Part shown: in pieces, positions 1 to 9,787 of the stretch | Position numbering within the stretch: position 1 is the stretch's first letter | How the letters are laid out: each line of letters opens with the position of its first letter | Assembly (NCBI GenBank): GCA_001598975.1 | Contig: BBXU01001829.1 | Location: forward strand, 1 to 24,325 | Direction of reading: 5' to 3' | From: Parachlorella kessleri | Taxonomy: Eukaryota > Chlorophyta > Trebouxiophyceae > Chlorellales > Chlorellaceae | Length of the DNA: 24,325 nucleotides | Program-made: the position numbers and the translations under genes | The notes under the pieces: generated by a model | What the model saw: the letters and a program-made list of their open reading frames with translations, nothing else | The model's database searches: none | What the model was told of the DNA's origin: nothing

Positions 1-335
1 CCCTGGAAGCTCTGGTGCTAAGGTGCTGGGCACCATGGAGGTCGCTACAGCTGCTTGCAGCACATTGAAGTCTGTGCGGAGGCTTGAAAGAGCATCAGTG
101 CTTAGGTACTCAGCACGGGAAGAGCTGGGAAGAGCCGGCTCTGGCTGCCTGGGGATGCTGCAGGGGTCGCTTTACATGCCATGCCCCACTGTGGCCTCCC
201 TGGGGCGGCCAGCTGGTCTCCCAACTGCTGCCCTTTTGTCGCTGCGGTTCCCGCAGCCACGGCGTTGCCTTTGTCATGGCTTTGCAAACTCCATGTTGTA
301 CCAGTTTGCTAGCTAGCAAGTGTGGCCCCTGGCAG

Positions 336-494
336 GTGCTGGAGCTGCTGGAGCTGGTTTCCAGCGGGCAGGCACCGCGCAGCGTGCTGGCACAGCGTGA
401 GGAGGAGCTGGGCCGCGTGAAGCAGGTGGCCACGCTGCTGGAGTCCAGCCTGCTGCACCTGGACCACCTGGTGGCCATATTCAACGACATGTGA
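336..494 (+). CDS. 3'-terminal exon of an unknown gene (5' end not resolved)
   Basis: I do not recognise this gene. A splice acceptor (tggcag) just before 336 opens a phase-0 frame of 52 codons that ends in TGA at 492-494. The peptide is Leu- and Glu-rich with heptad-like spacing (for example EEELGRVKQVATLLESSL) and ends in LVAIFNDM, so it is probably the end of an alpha-helical or coiled-coil protein. Codon use is GC-rich with many CTG and GAG codons, like the confident exons elsewhere in the window. Earlier exons must lie in 1-335 or left of the window. A short open stretch after an acceptor-like site near 160 is possible, but I could not join it with confidence. No function is proposed. 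Confidence 0.5.
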   Translation: MLELLELVSSGQAPRSVLAQREEELGRVKQVATLLESSLLHLDHLVAIFNDM

Positions 495-1257
495 AGGGGT
501 TGGTGCTTCACAGCTGGACAACACAGGGCTGCAGGCGGGGTGGGTCCTGGCACGGTGTGTGGCCAGCCCGCAGCTTGAACGAGGGAGCTGAGATGTGAGT
601 GCACAAATCCATTTTTTATGGACAGGCTACTGCACCGGATGACAAGGCCACTTCTGCATATGCTTGGCAGTCTATGCTGAATGGGACAGCGTAGTCTGAC
701 ACCTCTTGCAATATATGGTATTGCTGGTATGGGCGGCTGCCTAATGCTTGCAGTCACCCATACAAAGTTGGCAGCAGCTGCAGGCTTGTGTGGGTATTGT
801 TTCACATTTATTACCAGCGATCTGCTCCTGTTGGGTTAGGGGTTCGTACGGTATACGCCCGGTAAAGCACTGCTGTACAGTCGTCGTGCATATGGTCCAG
901 TGCAACCAACAGCTACCAAATGAAGCGTATGGGTCGCAAGATCGACTAGGCAGCTGTGAAAACTGCTGCATATCGGACGGGGGTGACCTGCTACTGTTTT
1001 GCAGTACCAAATCCCCGTCATGATACCCCCAGCTGGTACCAGGTGGCCTTGGAGCAAGGAAGAGTCTTTCTTCGCAGCCGGCTGATATCTGCTGTTTGGT
1101 TGCGCTTGAAGCAACCGCCCTCGTTCTGTGCTCACTACCCCAGCCTCCCCACCAGCAAAACGTGTGCAAGGCGTGCAGGGCAGGCCTACTTCTAGCCTTG
1201 TTCGTTGCAGAGCCGCCTCGAACTGCTTGAGCAGGTGGCTTAAGCTTCATTCGAGAC
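495..1257. other. Intergenic: 3' region of left gene and promoter of hydrolase-like gene
   Basis: This stretch of about 760 bp has no reading frame with coding character. It should hold the 3' UTR of the gene ending at 494 and the promoter and 5' UTR of the gene starting at 1258. I see no clear TATA box and no convincing TGTAA poly(A) signal. Confidence 0.4.
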
Positions 1258-3625
1258 ATGTTTTTGAGGAATTTCCTGCTGCTAGCTCTGGGATTATCAG
1301 CATGCGCTCGGGAGCTCTTACAGACCGATAGCAATACTCAGGTGAACTTGGCACGGCCCAAGGATATTGTGCACCTGCAACTTCCTTTCTGTGCGTTCAA
1401 GCTGAGAATCCTAGGAAAGTGACAGGTGCCTGCGAGGGAGGTCCCCCTGTGTAAGAAACGGTATGGTGCAGGACCTTCAGACACCCTGGCTGCTCCACAC
1501 GTATTGCACAAGTGGCTAGCTAAGGGAAATGGCAAGCAGCTGGTGCAGAAGGTGCCTATACCTCTGGGGGCAAGTCGCGTGTATAGGGGGGTGCAGTCAA
1601 CCAAGTGGTGCAGGAGGCTGTTGTGCTGAGGCTCAGTGAGTTTTGTAACCCCTCTCGGTGGCTGCTGCAGGACACGTATACCGAGGGCTATGTAGAGCTT
1701 GAGTTTCCAGCGCTTCAGGCTATTGGAACCAGCACAACTAATGTTGGGTTCCGCCCAGCGAACTTCACTGCAGCCTACGTAACAGTCAGTAAGCCCTCAG
1801 TGCTGAACCCTGACCTGCCGATCCTCTTCTTCCTGCCTAACTGGAATGTGGAGGTAAGCTGCCTGATCACTGGTGCTCAGCAGGTCAGACGGGTCTGTGC
1901 TGGGTTGACCAGCCTCCTCCAAAGGATGCCTGTTCACGCCAAGCTTGAAAGTGTTATTTCACGGGCGGGCCGGCGGCCAGCCATGCCTGACAGCCCCAGC
2001 ATGGTGTCATCGGATGTGTGCAGCCGGAGCTGTACACCCGATTTCTACAGAGCCTGGCAGACAAGGGCTACGCGGTGGTGGCCGCGCTGACTACCGAAAC
2101 CTTCCCATTCCCAAGTAAGGGCAGGGAGGTCAGCCACTGCAGCTTCCCGCCCATGCAGCAGTGCCATTCACGAGCGAAGTCGCCCTATGACACAGAATTT
2201 AGCTAGCAACATGACGGATGTGCGCTTGGCAGGGGTTGTGTGTTGTTGCATAGAAGTTTCATCCCATGTCGAAGCTCCTGATGATCCCTCTCAGCACCGG
2301 GCGCGTTCTGGGCTGTGCAGTTGAGGGGATGCCCTACCCTGGCTGCCCCGCTGAGCAGCTGGTGCCCTCTGCCGCGGCCCTCAGCTCCTTCTCCTCCAAC
2401 TTTGACCAGTTCGCTGAGTACCTAGGGCGCCAGGACAACGCCACCGCACCCCCCAGCGTGGTGCTGCTGGGTGCGGGCCCGGGCGCTTGGTCCGCCATGC
2501 TTGCAGCGACAGGTGGGCGGTGAGCAGCAAGTGTTGTCGGTGAGCTGCGCCCAGCTACCAAGCATGCCAACTTGCCTTGCTGGTTAGTCTATTGCCGCTG
2601 GCAGGTGCCTTGCTTTTGTTCAGTGTTTGGAGGTTTGTTGCAAGCCCCACTGTGCGCAAGGCACAAAGCAGGCTTGTAGGCATGCACTTAAGCTTGTGTA
2701 TGCACTGCAGGCGCTTGCGATAACATCAGGCTCCTGCGGGACCCCGAGGCAATTGTGTACTGTAACGGCTGGCGCGGTTTTGCTGGCAGCATCAAGGGCG
2801 TCATCATGGACGAAATCTCTGTGGTATGTGCCTGTCAGCCTTGCACAATATAACGCTTTCTCGGGTGAAATCTAGCAACGATTTGCATTGTTGGAAACCA
2901 TAGCAGTCTAATTCGCTGCATCTGTTCCCCACCAGCAAGCATGCACCACACCACACCGCACCACATCCCAGCCAGGTCAGGATGCTCTTGCTGCTACCTC
3001 TTTTTGATGCAGAATCAACTTGGGACCGGCTTCAACCTCACCAATGGTCAGTTTGCGCTGTGGCTGGCAGGCGAGTGGGACCACAGGAACGCCACCATCA
3101 TCACCTACCAGTCCAGCTCGGGAGGCGCCTGCAGCACGTATGTAGGCTTTTGGGGAGTGAATGACTACGCCTGGGTGGACTACATCGGCAACGCCACAAC
3201 TGGCCAGGTGAGGGTCCCGGCCTCCTCTAAGGCAGCTTGGCCTGATGGTGTGCGGCTCACTCCACGGCTGAGCGGCGCCCGCGCTGACAGAAGGAGGCCG
3301 CCTGCTTGGTACACTGCTTGGGTGCCAGCGGCACCCCAAGGCAGGTAGTCGTGCTTGTCGTGACGGTCTGGCAGCACCTGGCACCGAAAGGGCTTGTGTG
3401 TTACCTTGCCTGCAGCGCCCCGCCTGCGCCTACAAGAGCCCGGACGCGCCAGTTTTCCAGCCCACCGAGGAGCAGCAGAACCACAACATTGACCTGTCAG
3501 TCTCCCTCGTCGACGCCTACATCAGGGCTGCCCTGCTCAAGGACACGGCTGCCGCAGAGTATGTTGCAGGCATAGGGGACGACCCCCAGGTGCGGGAGGC
3601 AGTTGACACCGATTGCTTTGTGTGA
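1258..3625 (+). CDS. Secreted chlorophyllase-like alpha/beta-hydrolase-fold protein, probable pseudoenzyme
   Basis: Seven exons: 1258-1341, 1671-1853, 2024-2128, 2254-2512, 2711-2823, 3013-3207 and 3416-3625 (TGA), about 382 residues. Exon 1 starts MFLRNFLLLALGLSACAREL, a clear signal peptide. Several N-glycosylation sequons (NFT, NAT twice or more, NLT) fit a secreted or ER-lumen protein. The order of motifs matches the chlorophyllase family: a beta-strand plus loop LPILFFLPNWNVE (family: hydrophobic strand then LHGY), ELYTRFLQSLADKGYAVVAA (family: ASHGF-IVVAPQ), a nucleophile-elbow strand VVLLGAGPGAWSA, an acid-residue segment KGVIMDEI (family: IGIDPVDG) and DYAWVDYIGN (family: DYGHMDMLDD). 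At the nucleophile Ser position of GHSRGG there is Gly (about residue 199, bases 2476-2478), and at the catalytic His there is Trp (about residue 302, bases 3172-3174). The fold is therefore supported but hydrolase activity is doubtful. The exon 3/4 junction is uncertain: a stronger donor at 2115 would not keep frame with exon 4, so 2128/2254 is my best phase-consistent choice. The other junctions agree in phase. Confidence 0.72.
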
Positions 3626-4496
3626 AAGGTGGAAGGCTTGCCGTGCCAATCCCTCCCTAGTGACAGAAACGGGCAGCCTGAGGGTGTTGTAGGAACATGC
3701 ATGTGCGGGGCAGTGTGCACGCCTGGCAGGCCCCACTGTATAGACTGACTGTTCCCACGACGGTGATGGCACTTGAAACCCAAACTGCCGGCAGGGAGGG
3801 ACTTGCTTTTCGCGACTATAAGCATCCTGCATTGTGCAACCCCTGCTCCAGCCTTGGTCTGCCCAGGTTGCCTTTGCTGCTGGTCAACCAATGCCTCCTA
3901 CCCTAAGCATTTGGCGCAACTGTGTTGTCTCCATAACCTTGCATTGTATTAAACACTTCTTCAGGTGTTTTCATGGCATTTGCATGGCATTTGCATAGAA
4001 GGGTGCCAAAAGCCTGCAGAAATTCAAACTGTGACGCACTCTCCTAGGTTTTACAGCAACTTCGGAGCTTTCCATCCTCGCATCTCTTGAACACAGCCGC
4101 CAAAAGAGTATGCACAGAAGTAGAAAACAAAGAAGGTCAGTGGCGGTCAGTAACAATGACTCTCACACCAGTTAGCTGTCCACTCATGACATGCCAGTTT
4201 GAGGTGAAGATTACGGATGCAAAAGGTTCAGATGCCCCATCACCGCAAACATAGCTGACTTGCCAGTGGCAAGGGTACTTCAACTCAGCCACAAGACGGG
4301 GAGTGGGGCAACATCCCCTGCCATATGACAGAAGGTATGTACAGAAACAAAATCCCCCGAAAGGAACAAATGTACATGCTCTTGTGAAGCGCCACTGGGC
4401 GGGCCCTGTGTTGCTGCATGCTACAAGATATACAAACCCATAACACAGTGTTGAGTTGCCCAGCTGGGGCCAGATTACGGTTAAGAGGGTGCGTGA
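3626..4496. other. Convergent 3' intergenic region
   Basis: This region lies between the stop of the hydrolase-like gene (plus) and the stop of the unknown minus-strand gene, so it should hold both 3' UTRs. No coding frame looks real. It is more AT-rich than the exons. It contains a tandem direct repeat of an 11-base unit (catggcatttg, twice, then cat) at 3972-3996. Confidence 0.5.
4051..4055 (-). terminator. Candidate TGTAA poly(A) signal for the minus-strand gene ending at 4497
   Basis: Plus-strand TTACA reads TGTAA on the minus strand. TGTAA is the usual polyadenylation signal of volvocine and related green algae. It lies about 440 bp past the stop codon of the gene at 5368-4497, a plausible 3' UTR length. 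A five-base match alone is weak evidence. Confidence 0.3.
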
Positions 4497-5368
4497 CTAA
4501 ACCAGCGCTGCGTTCAGGCCCTTCCAGTACCTCAGCCTCTCTCTCCGGTTATTGTGTCGATGGACAGCCTTCTGTAGGTACTCACGCCCCCTAGCCTGTA
4601 CGGAGCTCTTGAGCGACCGCGCCCTGTGCAGTACTGCCTGCATGCCGGCAGGGCCCAGTCGCCCTGCAGCAGCCGCTGCCGCGATTGGAGATCCACCACT
4701 GATGCTGCTGACGCTTCCGTTCGTTGGAAGCAGCGGCTGCGCCGCAAAGCTTCCTAGAGGGTGTGCTGCCCAGGGCAGGGGTGAGCTCAGCACCCGAGGC
4801 AGTGCCTGCTGAGGAGCCGCAAGGCGCACACGCTGCGATGCATCTTGCAGCCGCTGGCGGAAGCCAGACGCCAGGAAGCGCAGGCGAGTGGTCGCTGCCT
4901 GCCCCCGCAGCCGCCCCTGCTGCAGCTTCTGCCGGGCCAGAGCCAGCCTGGACGTGGCCGCGGTCGCTGCTGATGGTGTTGCAGCAGGCGCAACAGCCAG
5001 CGGCGCTGCCCAAGCCGGCGCTGCTTTCTGACTGCCGCTCCCCCGGACGCTGGCTATCAGACGGTCTGGGAACCTGAAGGCTGTCTGTATCCGGCGAGCC
5101 CAGAGCGGCCGACTGGCTGCTGGGAGGACCAGGCGAGCGCCCTTCTGCGCCCGCCTATACAGCCGTGGGATGCCATAGAGCTGCATAAGAGCGAGTCAGG
5201 GTAGCTTATCTCCTAACCGCAGGCAGTCATGCTGCGACCTTGGGTGTCCCGCTTGCAACGCTGAGCAGTGATCACTACACGTGTACTCCTCCTCACCTTT
5301 GCCAACACAAGCACAGCAACCTTCTTGCCAATGCTAATGGCGACGAGGGTCTTCCACGGAACGACCAT
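4497..5368 (-). CDS. Unknown Arg-rich protein with N-terminal membrane anchor
   Basis: Two exons on the minus strand: 5368-5297 (starting MVVPWKTLVAISIGKK, 24 codons) and 5180-4497 (TAG at 4499-4497), about 251 residues. The intron is 116 bp with donor GTGAGG and acceptor ATGCAG, phase 0 on both sides. An ATG overlaps that acceptor and would give a single-exon model, but the upstream exon makes a far more sensible N-terminus. The first 24 residues form a short hydrophobic segment, suggesting a signal anchor. They are followed by LYGIPRLYRRAQKGARLVLP, very basic. The rest is Ala/Arg/Leu/Gln-rich, probably helical, with a Ser/Gly/Ala-rich spacer before a basic C-terminal helix (HRHNNRRERLRYWKGLNAAL). 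I do not recognise the family. A mitochondrial or plastid membrane location is possible but is only inference. Confidence 0.55.
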
Positions 5369-6341
5369 GTCCTGCTGCTGCCAGTCGTCACCCCCACTAA
5401 CTCTGCGCTCCCTAGCAGCTGTCAGCTTGAGCTTTCGCCCTGTTTAAGGTTTCCTATGCTAAGCTGTGAACATTTTCCAGAAGGCTGGATTATGTAATAC
5501 TTACATGTGCCTAGGCGACCAGCGACCAGTACATACTTAGTGACCAGCACTACTCCAAGAACCGCAAAGAGAGGCTGCAACAGGGGAAGGGGTGCGGGGG
5601 AAGGGGGGGGGGGGGGGTCGGCAGAAGGGGGAAGTCATGCCAGGCGTGCCTACACTGAGTCTAACATTGCGCACACTGTACAAGAATCTCAGTGCACTTC
5701 AGTTGTTGGTCACAAACATAGTAGCGGTCCCAGTGACAGCGGACGAGTTGATGTGTGCAAGAGGAACGACTAGCATTGCTGCAACACTTGCAAACACCAA
5801 CATGTCTGCTCTCATTCAGTGCAACCCACTGTCTACTGGTCGAAGGAATATGAGAAGTGCACTAGTACACATTGTGAGTAGTGAAGCCAACGCACAACTG
5901 TGACACATTGTCGACGATATCATACACGAAGGCTACCGGCTGAGCACTCGCGCGTGCATATTAGCAGAAATATTGCCATTGGAAGCAGGCAAACAGTGCT
6001 TAGGAAAGCTCTCAAATACAATGCCTAACCTAAATTGTACAGCAGCGCGAGAGAAAGTCCAGCTTTCAAGACTGCCTTCACGGCAGAACAAGGCTCGAGA
6101 CACTTGTCAGTTCAGCAGGTCCCGGCACAGCAGGATGGGCAAGCACACATATCACACACAGCGTCAGGTCGTACTTAAGTCCGAAACATCCCAAAGCCAC
6201 TATGGGTCCCCTGTGAACTACTGAACTTCTGTTGCAAACCATCCAAGGATGTTTCCTGCAATGGGCAGGTAGCAGCAGCAGGTTGTGATGACTTCATGTT
6301 GACTTCAAAACACATAATGTCGCGAGAGATTATCTAAGTTA
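5369..6341. other. Intergenic region between tandem minus-strand genes
   Basis: About 970 bp between the 3' end of CAP paralog 1 and the 5' end of the unknown membrane-anchored gene, both on the minus strand. It should contain the 3' UTR of the first and the promoter of the second. No coding frame is convincing. The notable content is a G-rich tract at 5583-5617 and a 13-base perfect inverted repeat (TGTAATACTTACA) at 5493-5505. Confidence 0.5.
5583..5617 (+). repeat. G-rich tract with 15-base G homopolymer, potential G-quadruplex
   Basis: The plus strand has successive G runs of 4, 4, 5 and 15 bases separated by one to three other bases. This satisfies the simple four-run G-quadruplex pattern. 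It lies about 215-250 bp upstream of the start of the minus-strand gene at 5368, on the non-template side as C runs. The homopolymer length may carry sequencing error. Confidence 0.6.
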
Positions 6342-8591
6342 TCATACAGTCAACGTTGGGTCACAGGGAAACAAGCAGGATGGTTGTTGACAGGGACCTT
6401 TCAAGTTCCTTAGATGCTTATTTGATCTGAGCCCACCTCTGGGGTTGTAGTTACACAACATAAACACTCCTCGTCCAGGGCAGTCGGCCCAGCCGCACCC
6501 CACTTGTGTTGTGTCCTTCCAGACCATCTGCATGTTAGGACACATCACATCGGAAGATATCAGTGTCGGCATCTACAATGGGACCCCAATTTCAAATGAA
6601 GCAAGGAAGAGGAATGCCACCCTTTAGATCTCACCTGGGTATAGTGCCCAGCAGACGGGTTCCAGTCGTTGGACCCTTTCGCCCAGTTAACAACCTCCCC
6701 AGCCCACAGCTGAGCAGCCTGGCTGCAGCTGTATAAGCCATAACCCATCACTGCACACAGGAGGAAGGAGCCGCTCCTTCACTTCTTGCGGCAAGGTTAT
6801 ATTGCCGATGCGCTTGTGCATCTGCTGGTTGCTCCCCTCCTGGAACACCTCTTGCAGGCTAGCTGATCACAGGTTGAATATATGGACCAGCAGGCCAGCC
6901 CAAGTACGTTTCCAAGCACAGGTTGCAGCGCCATGACTCAGCAACAGACTCACTTATGTTTTCCCCATAAGGGCCATTGCTGTGCTGGAAGGCGCAAGTA
7001 TTGGCCCAAGCCTGCGCCACTGCTGCCAGCTGGGGGGACCATGTGAGGGGCGCAGCACTGCAGACACACACACTGAGTGTTAGGTTCTACCCTCAGTCAC
7101 CTGCACGCACATGCAAGGCATGGCTGCTGCTGCAGGTTAGGTATCCAACACTTTCCAGCTGCCACACAACACAGTACACAGCAGCCCCATGGTCAGCACA
7201 TGCTTACTTGTGTTGCGCACGCACGTCGTTGTGAGTCTGGAGGGCCACCGCAGGGTCTGGGCAGTTGCCCCCCGAGAAATCCGGCTGTGGACTGGGAGAG
7301 GGTTGAGGGCTGGGAGGCTGCGGGGTCGGGGAGGGCTTGGGGCTGGGTGAGGGTTTAGGGCTTGGTGGCTTTGGGCTAGGTGAGGGTTTAGGGCTTGCTG
7401 GTTTGGGGCTTGGTGACCTTGGCTGAGGGCTGGGTGGCTTGGGAGTTGGGGAGGGCTTTGGACTAGGTGGTTTGGGACTAGGTGAAGCTGGCAAGGGGCT
7501 GGGAGACAGGCCTGCAGATGCAAAACGTGCAGCCGGTGCTCAGACCCTCGCTGTAGGCACGCCGGTGGGCGGCGCTGACGTCGCTCGCTTCCAGAGTTTG
7601 CAATGCGCTTTGCGGAGGCGCACATTATCAGCTAAAGCTATTGCTTGTTCAAGTCCTCCAGGCCTTGGCTACCGTTGAGGATCAAGCGTGTTGAGCACCA
7701 CCGCTGGTGCCAGGCATGAGGCATGCTTGCTCACCTGGCGCTGGCAGTACTGGCATGGGTGGGCCATCAGGGCAAGCCTTCATCTTTGGGCAGTCTCCCG
7801 CCTCTTCAAAGGTCACAGCTGGCGGGCCGGCTGACAGCCAGGCTTGTGGGCTGTACCACCGGCGCTGGCCTGCCTCGATATAGGATATCTCTCCTGTTGT
7901 AGCACACCTGGCGACTGTTTTGTCCTTTAGTGGACACCCACCTGCATGTGCACAGCGCCACGACATCCAAGCTCGCTGTGTGCTCAGGTGAGCAGTGCAC
8001 CCGTCGCTGATCTATATTACATTTGCACACTCGCCATGTACTAGTACGACTAGAAATTGCACTGGGCTCCGCCACTGAGGGCTGATGGTCGACCAGTGAG
8101 GGGCTTCTGAGCAGAGGTTCCACAGACTTACTTGGGCTTGGACTCTGGCCTTGTAGAAGCCTTCTGCTTACAGCTAGTCCCCACAGGCGACTTGCGGACC
8201 TGCACGTGCAATCCAGTGTTGCAGCTAAGCCGACATACATGGCATCTTTGAGCCAACCTTCTTGCTTCCGGGCACAGAAGCCATGTACCAAGTTTCTACG
8301 CAAGTTGTGCTGGCCTTGGCCACAATCTTGAGTCAAGGGGGTGATAGCAACCAGTGCAAGCCTTATACGGCACGCGAACAAGGCACAACGAAGCTTGTGG
8401 AGGTTTAAAATGACAATAGTCTCTTACCCCCGGAAGTCCGTAGCTTACCTCCCCTCGACGACTGCGGGTGCATGAGGTGCATGCCCGGATGCCTCATAGA
8501 ACTTCGCTTGGCTTGGACTTGCAGCTGCTAGCGTCTGCAGTAGCCCAACCACTGTGATTACCCACTGCCATCTTCCTCGGTTGACCTTCAT
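6342..8591 (-). CDS. Secreted CAP/SCP (PR-1-like) protein with GQRRW domain and Ser-Pro linker, paralog 1
   Basis: Seven exons on the minus strand: 8591-8449, 8199-8132, 7941-7735, 7511-7208, 7057-6954, 6750-6635 and 6527-6342, about 375 residues. Intron phases are 2, 1, 1, 2, 1, 0, all consistent. Domains in order: signal peptide (starts MKVNRGRWQWVITVVGLLQT); a segment with RRLLQ followed by SPSPS; a small domain at about 71-140 with ARCATTGEISYIEAGQRRWY, later W, GPP, and GDCPK...CPDGPPMPV; a PSPKP-type linker at about 140-222; a CAP domain at about 225-345. CAP hallmarks seen: HNDVRAQH, PLTW, CAFQHS, YGENI, LWAGEVVNW, GHYTQMVW, VGCGW and CNYNPRG, including both His and the Glu of the usual CAP cleft, and paired Cys. 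It is probably an extracellular matrix or wall protein. CAP domains can bind sterols or lipids, but the role here is unknown. The last exon may instead splice at AGAG/gtgggc after NPRG, so the final 30 or so residues are uncertain. Confidence 0.85.
7280..7500 (-). repeat. Coding repeat: Ser-Pro-Lys-Pro-rich linker of CAP paralog 1
   Basis: Inside exon 4 of the first CAP gene, short units such as PSPKPSPSPKP and SPTPKPP repeat. At the DNA level this is an imperfect tandem array of TTTAGGG/CTTGGGG-like blocks on the plus strand. Such linkers are typical sites of proline hydroxylation and O-glycosylation in green-algal hydroxyproline-rich glycoproteins. Confidence 0.7.
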
Positions 8592-9787
8592 GTTGGCGTT
8601 GGACCTCCCGACACAATTCTCGCAGTACGACTCCAAGGCTAGGAAGCCTGTACTCTTTTATGCTGTACAATCGGCGAAGCGAATTTGCAGTGGTACCCCT
8701 TTCTTGGGTGTTCAAGGGGGACGTTCTGCACCCGAGCGCCACTTGGCGCGAGCGCAAGCATGATGACATGACCATGCTTAGTCCCCAAAGCTGCTCGAGG
8801 TATAAAATGCACTCCTTCATTTCTCCCTATCTTGACCTAGTAGAAGAGGTACGGATCAGAGTAAATGGGCGGACTACCGGTGCAGCGGGGGTGCCTGGGA
8901 CCGTGTGACTTGTGTGCCTGGCTTCCTTGGGGACCACATGGTTGCAAAGACCTACCCAATTCCATCGTCAGCGCTCTTGCAGTCTGTTGCTTGCTATCAC
9001 TTTGATCAAAGATATCGTGTAAAACTGCTCCCAAGTACAACGGACGTGCCTAAATTGCAGCTGCATCAAGTGGAGCACAATAAATGCGATCACCCTAACA
9101 AATCGCCGGGATGTGCAGTAGATGCAAACTTGAGACGTGGTACATCCAAAATTGATATAACGGAGTCCAAGCGAGTACAGGAACACACTGGTTTGCACGG
9201 AGGGAAGCACACTTGATGAGCGAAGGAGCAAACATAAATACCAATGGAAGGAAGCTGAAGGGATGTAAGCAGAGCAATTCTTACTCAAAAAGTAGCGTGC
9301 TTCGTAACTGCAGTTCGAATGTGACAGCCAGGCTTGGAAAATGCATATTGGACTCAATGTGCCTAAGCAGCAAGAAAAGTATTGGCCACATGGTGGTCTA
9401 CTGGTGCCTTTCGCTGTTGACAGCCTGGCTGCCAGCAGTCGAGCAGGTATCGCTCGCTGGGCATCGAGGAGATTATAGCATCCATTGTCAGTTAGGCGCC
9501 CCGTTGCTGTTGTGAAAGCGAGCATGTCAACGGTGCAGCCAAGCGCTGATGATATGACAGCTAGTCGACTTGCCTTCCAAACCAGCCCATGACATTCCCT
9601 ACGTGTGGCAAGGAGAACACATGAGTGGCTGAGGCTTGTGGCTGTCCCAGCCAGAGGGGGCTGCGTCCTTGTGCAGTATCACCTTCCAATGTGCGAGCAC
9701 AAGTGGCGGTGCAGCAGATGGGCCGCAGGGGCACGCAGATGGGTGCAAAGTTGAACTGTGAGGTGAACTGATATGCTGTGTATTGCG
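8592..9787. other. Intergenic region between the tandem CAP genes
   Basis: About 1.2 kb holding the promoter of CAP paralog 1 (right side of its start) and the 3' UTR of CAP paralog 2. No frame of either strand looks coding, and the open frames here lack GC-rich codon use or family features. A plus-strand TATAAAA-like string (8803 region, GAGGTATAAAATGC) and two plus-strand TGTAA strings (near 9018 and 9265) are present, but no believable gene lies between them. Confidence 0.45.
8655..8662 (-). promoter_or_regulatory. Candidate TATA box for CAP paralog 1
   Basis: On the minus strand this reads CATAAAAG, about 65-70 bp upstream of the ATG at 8591. The position suits a TATA element with a short 5' UTR. 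It is only a motif match. Confidence 0.35.

Noticed and set aside
110..805. 231-residue minus-strand open frame
   Set aside because: It overlaps the last exon of the left plus-strand gene in antisense and continues into intergenic DNA. Its Cys/Ser/Arg-rich composition is typical of shadow frames in GC-rich DNA.
8803..9270. Possible small plus-strand gene (TATA-like string, open frame to 9216, TGTAA strings)
   Set aside because: The first ATG (8938) gives a peptide with no domain, signal or coding bias, and the signals are short chance-level motifs.
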